Assembly: GCA_041940025.1 (NCBI GenBank)
Contig: JBGTSY010000005.1
Location: forward strand, 94,041 to 158,040
Length of the DNA stretch: 64,000 bases
Origin: UBA5859 sp041940025
Lineage (GTDB): Bacteria > Pseudomonadota > Gammaproteobacteria > UBA5859
Reading direction: 5' to 3'
A program made the position numbers and the translations under genes. Positions 1 to 7,855 of this stretch are shown here, piece by piece. Positions within the stretch are counted from its first letter, which is position 1; every line of letters begins with the position of its first letter. The notes beneath the pieces are model-generated. The model was not told the origin of the DNA and made no database searches. It saw nothing but the letters and a program-made list of their open reading frames with translations.

Positions 1-3000
1 TTGGACGCCCTGGGCGGGCGTGTCGCCGAAACTATCTACTCCGACACCAACAGCATTGTGCGCACGCAGTCACGGGTGTTTGATGATTTAGGTCGATTGA
101 TACAGGATTTGGGCGCCAATGGCCAGGTGATGTCCTACACCTTAGACGCGGAAGGCAATCGCACCGCCATCAATGATGGCGTGCATCCCGCGACTACCCA
201 AGCCTTTGATGGTCTCAATCGTTTAATCCTCACCGTCGATCCCGCCGGGGGTACCACTGCCTACAGCTATGATGGTCAGGACAACCTCACCTCAGTGAAT
301 GATCCGCGCAATCTCACCACCAACTACACCTACGATGGTTTGGGTAATCTGATTCAGGTGGAATCGCCGGATACAGGCACCACGGTGAATGAATATGATG
401 CGACGGGTAATTTGGTCCGTCAGACCGATGCCCGCGGCGTGGTCACCGACTACAGCTACGATGCACTCAATCGCTTGTTGACCAAAACTTATCCGGCCAG
501 CCCGGCTTTGGATGTGACCTATAGTTATGATGACACTGCCGGGGGGAACTACGGCATTGGCCGCTTGACCCAAGTGCAGGACAACAGCGGCAGCAGCAGT
601 TACGAATATGATGCCCGTGGCAACTTGGTGCGTGAAGTGCGGCTGGTGGAAGGCCACAACTATATTACGCAATACGACTATGATGCTGCGGATAATCTGG
701 TGGAAATCACCTACCCGAGTGGCCGCATCGTAGAATACAGCCGTGATGCTCTGGGCCGAGTGACTTCGGTGCGCACCAAAGACAGTCTGTTAGCGAGTTG
801 GCAAACGGTGGCGGAGAATATCGCCTATCTACCTTTTGGACCCGTTAGTAGCCTCACTTACGGAAACGGTCTGGAGACCAGTTTTGTCTATGACCAAGAT
901 TTTCGTCTCACCAATCTCCATACTGGTCAGGGCGCGCTAAACCTACAACAACTGGTTTACAACTACGACACACTCAACAACATCACTGCCATCGCCAATA
1001 ATCTGGATCCCAGTCAGTCGCAAAGCTTTAGCTATGACGCGCTCAACCGACTCAGTGCGGCAGCAGGCGGTTACGGTGCCTTGCTCTATGAGTACGATGC
1101 GGTAGGTAATCGCACCAGTCGGGTGAACGGCACCATTGCGCTAAGTGAAACCTACCACTATGCGGGGGACAGCAATCGCCTGCTCGGTGTCGACCAAACC
1201 CTGGACGGCGTGGCCGACAGCCGGGCCCTGAGCTATACCGCTGCGGGCAACCTGGCGTCGGATGCCAACAGCAGTCGTTCATTGAATTTGGATTACGACG
1301 ACACGAATCGGCTGCGCACAGTAAGCGAAGGCGGCAGCACCATTGGCGAGTATCTCTACAACGCCCTGGGTCAGCGGGTGCGCAAGACGGCGGCAGGGCA
1401 GCCACTGCATTTTGTCTATGGTCAGAATGGTCAACTGTTAGCGGAGAGTCAGGATGATGGCTCCCCGGTGCGGGATTATATCTATCTGGATGGCTTGCGC
1501 TTGGCTATGGTTTCCTCCACCGGTCCAGCCCCCGACCAAGCAGATGTGGGGGTGAGTCTGGCTGTCACCCACAGCGGTGTGGATGTGACCTATGATATAG
1601 AAGTCGCCAACACCGGGCCGGACAATGCCGCCAATGTGGTGTTGAATCACACAACCGGAGGGGAGTTGTCTATACAATCCTTCAGCGCCTCCGCCGGCAG
1701 TTGTAGCTTGGTTACGCCACAACAACTGGATTGCGACTTAGGCACCCTGGCCAATGCCGCCACAGTGACCATATCGGTGGTGGCGCTTCTCTCCAATGCG
1801 GATGTGGATGTGACTGACATTCTGCAAGTGGATGTGAGCAGTGACACATTAGATCCGGTGAACAGCAATAACAGTGATTCCTGGCAGGAAGGCACCGGTG
1901 GCGGGGGTGGCGGTTGTGGCGCATCGGCCGCGGCGCTGGATACACCGCAAATGGCCTACCTGGATATTATGCGCACGTTCCGTGATGGTTACATGATGCC
2001 TTATGAGGTAGGGCGTTGGTTGACTCGGGCATATTACGATGCCTCACCCACAGTGGTGGCTTGGTTCGAGGCCCATCCCTGGCTGAAGGTGCCGGCACGA
2101 TTGCTGTTATGGCTGGCCATTGGCGTTGCGTGGTTGATTCAAGCGTCTTGGAAAGTACAACTAGCGGTGTGCGTTTCTGCCGCCGGGCTGACTATGGCAT
2201 TTAAACTGGGTATGGGCAGTTGGCTCTGGTCCATCAATCTGGTACGGGGCCTGTTGGCTATTGCTGGATTGGCGCTGGCAAGTGCCCTTTTTGCAAGTAG
2301 TCAGGCACAGGCAGGGGATCTGTTATTTTTTCATAACGATCACCTGGGCACGGCACAAGTCATCACCGATGCAAGTCAGACGGTGGTGTGGCAGGCGGAG
2401 CAGCAACCCTTTGGTGAAGTAACCACTAGCGTCTCATCACAAGAGAATCCCACTCGCCTTCCGGGCCAATATTATGACGGGGAGAGTGGCTTACATTACA
2501 ACATGATGCGGGACTATGATCCCACTCTTGGGCGCTATGTGCAGAGTGATCCGATTGGATTACAAGGAGGGGTAAATACGTATGCCTATGCAGTGGGCAA
2601 TCCGATAACTTATGCGGATCCTACGGGTGAATTTTTTGCTCTACTAAATCCCTATACTATGGTGGGGTTGACTGGCTTTGTCGTGTTGATGCAAGGTTAC
2701 ATGGACTTTGTGACTGCGGTTAATAGTAATCCTGCGATATCTGTGGATCCTATGTTTTATTGGGTTGCATTGGCATTACTGACATATAATATGTCCTTTG
2801 AAGGCGATGAGGTTTGTGAAGAAGAAGTAGATTGTTTTGAATGGATGAAGGTATTAAATATGGAATACGCACAAATAAGTAGTATGAAAAGAAATGGTAA
2901 AGATACACGATTTTTAGAACTACAGCACAATCGATCGGTTGATGTTTTCTGCAATGATCCAGATTGCGGGTATCTATGTGGTAGAGTTAATCGATTTTAA
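1..3000 (+). CDS. Rhs/YD-repeat polymorphic toxin, 5' end outside window
   Basis: Rhs-family proteins form a YD-repeat shell around a C-terminal toxin that is delivered to competing cells. The frame is open from base 1, so the start is missing. About 500 residues of YD repeats are followed by a DUF11-like domain (about 510-630), a Gly-rich linker, three hydrophobic helices (about 696-771) ending in a signal-peptidase-like AQA/GD site, the core motif FFHNDHLGTAQVITD, and the core end GRYVQSDPIGLQGG. The variable tip starts after DPTGEFF near residue 873. It contains a hydrophobic helix and a Cys-containing end, and its activity is not recognised. The final 20 codons or so are AT-rich, unlike the core. 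A small candidate immunity gene follows after 20 bases. The family call is secure; the tip function is unknown. Confidence 0.93.
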   Translation: MDALGGRVAETIYSDTNSIVRTQSRVFDDLGRLIQDLGANGQVMSYTLDAEGNRTAINDGVHPATTQAFDGLNRLILTVDPAGGTTAYSYDGQDNLTSVNDPRNLTTNYTYDGLGNLIQVESPDTGTTVNEYDATGNLVRQTDARGVVTDYSYDALNRLLTKTYPASPALDVTYSYDDTAGGNYGIGRLTQVQDNSGSSSYEYDARGNLVREVRLVEGHNYITQYDYDAADNLVEITYPSGRIVEYSRDALGRVTSVRTKDSLLASWQTVAENIAYLPFGPVSSLTYGNGLETSFVYDQDFRLTNLHTGQGALNLQQLVYNYDTLNNITAIANNLDPSQSQSFSYDALNRLSAAAGGYGALLYEYDAVGNRTSRVNGTIALSETYHYAGDSNRLLGVDQTLDGVADSRALSYTAAGNLASDANSSRSLNLDYDDTNRLRTVSEGGSTIGEYLYNALGQRVRKTAAGQPLHFVYGQNGQLLAESQDDGSPVRDYIYLDGLRLAMVSSTGPAPDQADVGVSLAVTHSGVDVTYDIEVANTGPDNAANVVLNHTTGGELSIQSFSASAGSCSLVTPQQLDCDLGTLANAATVTISVVALLSNADVDVTDILQVDVSSDTLDPVNSNNSDSWQEGTGGGGGGCGASAAALDTPQMAYLDIMRTFRDGYMMPYEVGRWLTRAYYDASPTVVAWFEAHPWLKVPARLLLWLAIGVAWLIQASWKVQLAVCVSAAGLTMAFKLGMGSWLWSINLVRGLLAIAGLALASALFASSQAQAGDLLFFHNDHLGTAQVITDASQTVVWQAEQQPFGEVTTSVSSQENPTRLPGQYYDGESGLHYNMMRDYDPTLGRYVQSDPIGLQGGVNTYAYAVGNPITYADPTGEFFALLNPYTMVGLTGFVVLMQGYMDFVTAVNSNPAISVDPMFYWVALALLTYNMSFEGDEVCEEEVDCFEWMKVLNMEYAQISSMKRNGKDTRFLELQHNRSVDVFCNDPDCGYLCGRVNRF

Positions 3001-3020
3001 TAATTGATAGAAAAACGGCT

Positions 3021-3290
3021 ATGAATCTAAAAGTTGAATTAGTAAAAGAATACAAAGAAAGAGGTGTTCCTATTTCCCTTGATGAATTTAAAGAGAGCAA
3101 TAGACACATTTTAGAAAAATCACCAGATAATATTGAAAATATGCCTCAACTAGACGATGTTTATGGATTGTCATTTGAGCAGCTAGAAGAATTGATTAAT
3201 TATTATGGGTCAGGGTTTCTATTTAACGATCATATCGAATCGCTTGTTAAGACTCGATATCAGATAACTTCTATAGAAAAGAAGAGATAG
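3021..3290 (+). CDS. Small acidic protein, candidate immunity to the upstream Rhs tip
   Basis: This 89-residue soluble protein has no signal peptide or membrane segment. It starts 20 bases after the Rhs stop, the position where the cognate immunity gene of a polymorphic toxin normally lies. I recognise no family. The sequence is rich in Glu and Leu and probably helical, with a central LSFEQLEELINYY stretch. Its low-GC codon use matches the Rhs tip rather than the Rhs core, as expected for a toxin-immunity cassette. The immunity role is inferred from position only. Confidence 0.6.
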   Translation: MNLKVELVKEYKERGVPISLDEFKESNRHILEKSPDNIENMPQLDDVYGLSFEQLEELINYYGSGFLFNDHIESLVKTRYQITSIEKKR

Positions 3291-3416
3291 CAAATGGCCT
3301 GGATGCAGCGTGCGAAAGGAAGTGTTATAAATTCTGTGTCTTTTCATTTTGACCGTAAGAGATGTCTTGTCGATACAAGTTATATAGTGCCACCAGCTCG
3401 TTACTAGGAATGCAGA

Positions 3417-3605
3417 ATGGATGCTACCGATGAAGATGTTAAACGCGGTCTTTCTCATCTTGATAAAGAAGACTACGAGCATGCATTTAAAATACTTTTG
3501 CCATGTGCAAATAATGGGAATTTGGAAGCCCAAGCTAGTATTGGCGTGATGTATCAACTTGGCTTGGGTGTAGAACGAAATGTAAAAAGAGGGGGTCAAG
3601 TATAA
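3417..3605 (+). pseudogene. Sel1-repeat protein fragment, cut off by a repeat element
   Basis: The 62 residues match a Sel1-like (TPR-type) repeat protein: an A-helix around DYEHAFKILLPCANNGN, then EAQASIGVMYQLGLGVERN, the usual turn into the next repeat. A complete protein would continue with further repeats. Instead the frame runs into the GGGGTCA end of a MITE-like element at 3591 and stops at 3605. Sel1 proteins are common as immunity or accessory genes beside polymorphic toxins. The start is the ATG at 3417. This is most likely a 5' remnant of an orphan immunity gene. Confidence 0.6.
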
Positions 3606-3800
3606 TGTTGACGGTTTGGGCTATGTACCTGGCCCAGGAGGTAGGGAATTGTAAGCTGAAAGAAATCGCGCAAGCGTGTGGTTGAAAGAGGTCGGAAATA
3701 ATACCGGGTACAATTAGAAAACTATTGAATAAATGTGAAGATGCCCCAGTTTTGCTGAGAAAGGTTGAGCGTATAAAGCGTGAATAATAGTCCTGACTCC
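3591..3800 (+). repeat. MITE-like unit, copy 1, with decayed HTH coding remnant
   Basis: This unit of about 210 bases closely resembles 15407-15613. Its ends are imperfect inverted repeats: GGGGTCAAG at the left against GGAGTCAGG read inward from the right. Inside, a decayed frame reads approximately MLTVWAMYLAQE, then a KLKEIAQACG helix, then LRKVERIKRE. This resembles the DnaA-C-like helix-turn-helix tail of some REP-associated tyrosine transposases, with a stop in the middle. It therefore looks like the 3' remnant of a transposase gene that moved or was copied with its flanks. It truncates the Sel1 gene at 3417. Confidence 0.55.
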
Positions 3801-3815
3801 ATATGCTTGTCTTAT

Positions 3816-4386
3816 CTTTTCAAGTCATCAGGTACAGGTTAGGGATCTGTTATTTTTTCATAACGATCACCTGGGCACGGCGCAAGTCATCACCGATGAA
3901 AACCAGACGGTGGTGTGGCAGGCCGAGTAGCAACCTTTTGTTGAAGTGAGCACTAGCGTCTCTTCTCAAGAGAATCCCACTCGCCTTCCGGGCCAATATT
4001 ACGACGGGGAGAGTGGCTTACATTACAACTACTTCAGGGATTATGATCCAAGTCTAGGTAGGTATGTGCAGCGTGATCCTATTGGGTTGAATGGAGGGTT
4101 GAATAGTTATGTATACGCGGCAAATCAACCCACGATAAATGTAGATCCAAAGGGAGATAATCCGTTTCTCATTTGGCTCGTTCGTGCGGGATTTTTCTGG
4201 ATTTGTTACCATGATTGCACGACAAGTTTTCCATTTCCAGATGCTCCTGAGTGTGGTATGCCTGATGAAGCCACGAAGAATTGAGCCAGAGCTGGGTGTG
4301 TTCTTTCATGTGCGATAGATTTAAGACCCAAACCGAAACTGCCGTGGTCGAAGAAACCCCTATATCCACCTGATGATGTACAATAA
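3816..4386 (+). pseudogene. Displaced Rhs tip A, broken by two stop codons
   Basis: Homology to the long Rhs gene begins near 3821 (matching base 2296, just before the AQA/GD site). It continues through the HNDHLGTAQVITD and GRYVQRDPIGLNGG core, then switches to its own tip after VDPKGDN. A TAG at 3928-3930 replaces the CAG of the parent, and a TGA at 4282-4284 interrupts the tip. After the TGA the same frame stays open for 33 more codons to a TAA at 4384, giving a Pro- and Lys-rich end (LRPKPKLPWSKKPLYPPDD). Two cysteines sit on each side of the TGA. As it stands no complete toxin can be made. Confidence 0.8.
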
Positions 4387-4414
4387 TTTTACAAAATGAA
4401 ACCTATTGGAAATC

Positions 4415-4627
4415 ATGGTTAAAAACTGTTTTCGTATAATCGGTGTTTTGGTGTCAGTATTAGCAATCTATTTTTCAATTGCACATTGGGCACAAAATGG
4501 TTTTTCTCTAGAAAGAATATTGCCTGGACATAGGGAGTTTGGAGTTCATGAGCTACATATAGCGATGTTAGGAATAATCGCTATTATTTATTTCTATATA
4601 GATTATTCTCATTCGAACAAAAACTAA
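4415..4627 (+). CDS. Small two-helix membrane protein, candidate immunity
   Basis: This 70-residue protein has two likely transmembrane helices: residues about 7-25 (IIGVLVSVLAIYFSIAHW) and about 48-62 (HIAMLGIIAIIYFYIDY). The joining segment carries RILPGHREFGVHELH. I chose the ATG at 4415 over an in-frame TTG at 4406. It follows tip A by 28 bases, so it may be the membrane immunity partner of that tip, which would suit a membrane-targeting toxin. I recognise no family. The IS3 element begins 33 bases downstream. Confidence 0.5.
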   Translation: MVKNCFRIIGVLVSVLAIYFSIAHWAQNGFSLERILPGHREFGVHELHIAMLGIIAIIYFYIDYSHSNKN

Positions 4628-4729
4628 AATACAAGTGAACATTTCTACATTAAATTCCCATGTAATCCCCCCAAAAAATCGGAGCAATTATAAGTAGAAA
4701 ATTCTATTATTCAGATAAAGGAGTTTTCT

Positions 4730-5011
4730 ATGAAAAAACCACGGTTAACAGAAAGTCAGTTCATGGCGATCTTGAAGCAAAATGAGGAAGGCATCCCGGT
4801 GGCGGACCTTTGCCGAGAGCACGGTATGAGCCAGGGTAGCTTTTATAAATGGCGCGCTAAATACGGTGGTATGGATGCTTCCATGGTCAAACGGATGAAG
4901 GAGCTAGAGGAAGAAAACCGTCGGTTAAATAAGATGTACGCCGAAGAAAAGCTCAAAGGTGAGATTGCACGGGAAGCGATCGAAAAAAGTGGTAAAGCCA
5001 TCTCGGCGTAA
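4730..5011 (+). CDS. IS3-family transposase OrfA
   Basis: OrfA supplies the DNA-binding helix-turn-helix that recognises the element ends: residues about 6-45, with LCREHGMSQGSFYKWRAKYG typical of this group. A leucine-zipper-like coiled coil (about 60-90, KELEEENRRLNKMYAEE) follows. A good ribosome site (AAAGGAG) lies upstream of the ATG. Family members normally end EKKW-stop and use the A AAA AAG heptamer for programmed -1 frameshifting. Here the A-run before GTGG has six A, not seven, so the heptamer is out of phase and OrfA reads through to GKAISA. This suggests a one-base deletion. Confidence 0.88.
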   Translation: MKKPRLTESQFMAILKQNEEGIPVADLCREHGMSQGSFYKWRAKYGGMDASMVKRMKELEEENRRLNKMYAEEKLKGEIAREAIEKSGKAISA

Positions 5012-5813
5012 GGAGATGGCGCAACGCGCATGTGAGCAGTTTGACGTTAGCATTCGATTGGCGTGTGAGGTGTTTTCGATCAGCCCAAGTACGTATCATT
5101 ATACGGCGGTGCTTTCGGGAGAGAATGCAGCAATTGCCGATTGGCTACTTCGTCTCACCACGGTTAATAAGCGATGGGGATTTGGATTGTGCTTTATGTA
5201 TCTGCGCAATGTCAAAGGCTTTGAGTGGAATCACAAACGCGTTTATCGCATCTACAGGGAGCTGGAGTTGAAACTACGAATCAAGCCAAGAAGGCGAATA
5301 AAGCGAGACAAGCCAGATGCTTTTAGTGTACCCACTGCGATTAATCAGGTGTGGTCAATGGATTTCATGAGTGATTCGCTGGTTGATGGTCGGTCGCTTC
5401 GAACCTTCAATGTGATTGACGATTACAACCGTGAAGGCTTGAATATCGATGTTGATTTGTCATTGCCTGCGCAAAGGGTTATCCGTTCGCTAAAACAGGT
5501 TATGGAATGGCGCGGCAAACCTTTGGCAATTCGTTGCGACAACCGTCCGGAATATATCTCCCAAGCCTTGGTGGATTGGGCGAACAGGGAGCAAATAACG
5601 CTACTGTATATCCAGCCGGGTAAGCCGACTCAGAATGCCTATGTGGAACGATTTAATCGTACAGTGAGACATGAATGGCTGGATATGCATTTGTTTGAAT
5701 CCATCGAGCATGCGCAATTACTAGCGACACAATGGCTTTGGAAATACAATAACGAACGATTTCATTCAGCCAACGGTGGACTGCCGCCAAGAAGTGTGCT
5801 GAAAGTGGCTTAA
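4959..5813 (+). CDS. IS3-family transposase OrfB (DDE integrase core)
   Basis: OrfB is the catalytic half of the transposase. The family start KKVVKPSRRKEMAQ is normally joined to OrfA by frameshifting, so the ATG at 4959 is only the first in-frame start. The HTH_21 region (about 50-110) contains WGFGLCFMYLRNVKG. The rve/DDE core follows, with the first Asp in VWSMDFMSD, the second in IRCDNRPEY and the Glu in NAYVERFNRT. The usual Gly of the DNGPEY motif is Arg. OrfB lies in the +1 frame relative to OrfA, not the expected -1. Both facts argue against an active enzyme. Confidence 0.88.
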   Translation: MRLHGKRSKKVVKPSRRKEMAQRACEQFDVSIRLACEVFSISPSTYHYTAVLSGENAAIADWLLRLTTVNKRWGFGLCFMYLRNVKGFEWNHKRVYRIYRELELKLRIKPRRRIKRDKPDAFSVPTAINQVWSMDFMSDSLVDGRSLRTFNVIDDYNREGLNIDVDLSLPAQRVIRSLKQVMEWRGKPLAIRCDNRPEYISQALVDWANREQITLLYIQPGKPTQNAYVERFNRTVRHEWLDMHLFESIEHAQLLATQWLWKYNNERFHSANGGLPPRSVLKVA

Positions 5814-5892
5814 AAGTCTACTTATAGCGGCTACGAAAATGGGGGGATTACAATCGTACTGGTATAAATATTAATGATCTTTAGGTAATGTT

Positions 5893-6345
5893 ATGAGTAG
5901 TCAAGATATTTCGTATACAATTAAAGCCAGGATTGTGATCTCTGAATTTGAGTGTTCTACTGATTATATAACTAGTGCTATTGGTATTAATCCAACCAAG
6001 GTATGGCACCGAGGAGATAAGGTTCACCCAAAAGCAACTAATGAACATAAAGAAAATGGTTGGCTTCTTATTTCTCCATGCGAGGAAGCTAACAGTAGTG
6101 TGGACGAACAAGTTAGAGCATTATCTAAAATTATACTACCAATTATAGATAACTTTTTGAAGTTGCCGGAAGAGGCAGGAACCGAGTTATCTTGCATCGT
6201 TCGAGCTTTTAAGTATATGCCCTCTATAAGTTTTTCATCGGATACAGTATCTTTTTTTTCAAAACTAAAAGCGAGTGTTGATATAGACGTCTATGATCTT
6301 ATAGGTACAGAAGGTGAATCGATAAAGGACCGTAGGGCCCAATAA
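5893..6345 (+). CDS. DUF4279-like protein, candidate immunity
   Basis: This 150-residue cytosolic protein has the look of DUF4279. A beta-strand start (YTIKARIVISEF) precedes the hallmark segment IGINPTKVWHRGDKVHP and a tryptophan strand GWLLISP. A helix that may pack against the sheet comes next, and the end is VDIDVYDLIG. Proteins of this family often sit beside Rhs and other polymorphic toxins and are thought to act as immunity proteins. The toxin it protected against is not next to it; the IS3 element ends 40 bases upstream. The family assignment rests on motif memory, not a search. Confidence 0.65.
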   Translation: MSSQDISYTIKARIVISEFECSTDYITSAIGINPTKVWHRGDKVHPKATNEHKENGWLLISPCEEANSSVDEQVRALSKIILPIIDNFLKLPEEAGTELSCIVRAFKYMPSISFSSDTVSFFSKLKASVDIDVYDLIGTEGESIKDRRAQ

Positions 6346-6478
6346 ATACTACGCCCGAACTGCAGATCTATTATTCTTCTGTAAGCGTTTCCAATAGGAC
6401 GCTCTATCCAGGCTTAATGTTCCAAGGACCGAAGTAAAAAAGGAGTCTGACCCCATAACTCACGAAATCTTTCATGTT

Positions 6479-7561
6479 GTGGTTGCTCGAGTTCTTCTAT
6501 TTGTCTCGCTATTGCCACTGGTGGCGAATGCGTTACCTTCGAGCGTTGATATTTACCAAGACATGCCTACTGAATTGCTTGAGATGGAATCATGCCAGAG
6601 TAATTCTGTCATCGAAAAGCTCGAGTTTATAACTAGATTGGCATTTTCGAAACATCAAGCTGTTGCCGTAAGTATAGATGCATTGATAACCCTATCTATA
6701 AAAGAAAGAACTTATATTGAGTCCATTCAACATCTAAATGAAGGAATAACAGATGTGATTTGGGATGGGTTAAGATTCGTTGCAATTAGCGCAGGCGGTA
6801 CAATTATGGTTAAAGATGATTCTAATAGTTGGCAAATCATCGAAACAAATATTACATCTAATGTGCGGTTTTTTCAAGAAATTATGTTTCACAAAGGCAT
6901 ATATTATGCGGTTGGATACAACGCTGTGGTGCAAAATATTCCAGGTGTAGATGGCGAAGGATTTATTTACTATTCTCAAGATTTAGCTCATTGGCAAGAA
7001 ATTTCTATAAACGAAAGCTTGTTATTGAATGGAAGCTCTAATTGGTCTAAGGGTGATCTGTTATACATTTCCAGTCAAGGATTTAGTCAGGTTATCCTTA
7101 TCAACGGTCCAGAACAATTTAAAATATTAGATCACAATGATGGAAGAGTAGAGTCCTATTTCCCCCCATTTAAGTCAATAACAAGTGATGGAGCAGAATT
7201 TCTTTTACTGGGCCTGCATGGCTTTATAGGCAAAAGTGAAGATGGTGCACATTGGACTGGGAGAAGTGTAAGAGATTGGTCTACGTTGCAATCGGTTGTT
7301 TGGGGTGAACCAGGTTATATCGCCGTAGGTATGAAGGGTAAAATATATCATAGTCTGAAAGGGGATAATTGGGAAGAAGTAGAATCAGGAACAAGCTTAC
7401 ATTTACTGGATATTATTTGGGCACATAACTCGTATATCGCTGTCGGTGGAGATTTTATTGAAAACGACTATAGTCAAAAAACTCTTTCATCAAAATCAAA
7501 GGGAATTATATTGTCGAGCAAAGATGGGAGACATTGGGAGAGAGTCAGTTGTGCACACTGA
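6479..7561 (+). CDS. Secreted BNR-type beta-propeller protein
   Basis: The 360 residues begin with a signal peptide (VARVLLFVSLLPLVANALP) from a GTG start at 6479; no in-frame ATG lies upstream. The body contains repeated Asp-box-like units (SKDGRHWERV, SEDGAHWTGR, SLKGDNWEEV, SQDLAHWQEI). These alternate with VxWxxxxYIAVG strands, the pattern of BNR/WD40-like photosystem-stability-factor propellers. It probably binds or scaffolds something in the periplasm or outside the cell. No catalytic motif is visible. It stands alone between the DUF4279 gene and a REP-like hairpin and may be cargo of the Rhs array rather than part of a toxin pair. Confidence 0.65.
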   Translation: MVARVLLFVSLLPLVANALPSSVDIYQDMPTELLEMESCQSNSVIEKLEFITRLAFSKHQAVAVSIDALITLSIKERTYIESIQHLNEGITDVIWDGLRFVAISAGGTIMVKDDSNSWQIIETNITSNVRFFQEIMFHKGIYYAVGYNAVVQNIPGVDGEGFIYYSQDLAHWQEISINESLLLNGSSNWSKGDLLYISSQGFSQVILINGPEQFKILDHNDGRVESYFPPFKSITSDGAEFLLLGLHGFIGKSEDGAHWTGRSVRDWSTLQSVVWGEPGYIAVGMKGKIYHSLKGDNWEEVESGTSLHLLDIIWAHNSYIAVGGDFIENDYSQKTLSSKSKGIILSSKDGRHWERVSCAH

Positions 7562-7585
7562 CTGTCAATTAGGGCAGCAGCAAGC

Positions 7586-7690
7586 AGCCTGGATGAAGCA
7601 TAGCGAAATCCGGGGCTCTTTCTAAGAGAAGTAAGATTTTATGATTCGGGACCCTAGGGTGCAATAACTGTAAGGCATGGCGCCCTACGA
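7586..7690 (+). repeat. REP-like hairpin unit, copy 1, at an Rhs junction
   Basis: The unit reads AGCCTGGATGAAGCATAGCG, then AAATCCGGGGCTCTTTC, and ends with a palindrome whose arms are TAGGGTGCAAT and ATGGCGCCCTA around a CTGTAAGGC loop. It matches 9511-9620 almost throughout and 15988-16091 more loosely. A shorter relative lies near 3297 and another near 16300. The unit ends in CCTACGAG and the displaced Rhs sequence begins at the very next base. The style matches REP sequences mobilised by RAYT transposases, one of which lies decayed at 14115. Confidence 0.7.
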
Positions 7691-7855
7691 GCTGACATTC
7701 TGCAGGTGGGTGTGAGCAGTGACACCTTAGATCCGGTAAACAGCAATAACAGTGATTCTTGGAAGGACAATCCCCCTTGTACCGCCTGTAGTGCTGCGAC
7801 GGGCACTATGTAAGCGCCCTATTTAGACATCCTGCGCACGTTCCGTGATGGTTAC

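Larger units (their letters stand above)
4661..5852 (+). mobile_element. IS3-family insertion sequence, probably inactive
   Basis: The element is bounded by inverted ends TGTAATCCCCCCA... and ...GGGGGGATTACA. The left and right ends match over about 40 bases with mismatches, including a shared TATAAGTAGA block 27 or so bases in. The IS3-typical TG...CA termini are present. Two overlapping transposase genes fill it. The flanks (...TCCCA before, ATCGTA... after) show no 3- or 4-bp target duplication, so one side may have been rearranged since insertion. It separates the candidate immunity gene at 4415 from the DUF4279 gene at 5893. Confidence 0.9.

Noticed and set aside
1..1500. CRISPR-like periodic repeats
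   Set aside because: The periodicity is that of YD-repeat codons, with no constant repeat or unique spacers.
1438..1945. Minus-strand open frames inside the Rhs gene
   Set aside because: They are antisense to well-conserved YD and DUF11 coding sequence, have no ribosome sites and show low-complexity, His- and Pro-rich translations.
2016..2204. Second-frame open stretch in the hydrophobic part of Rhs, repeated at 7879
   Set aside because: It recurs only because the underlying Rhs sequence is duplicated; no start signal or protein features were seen.
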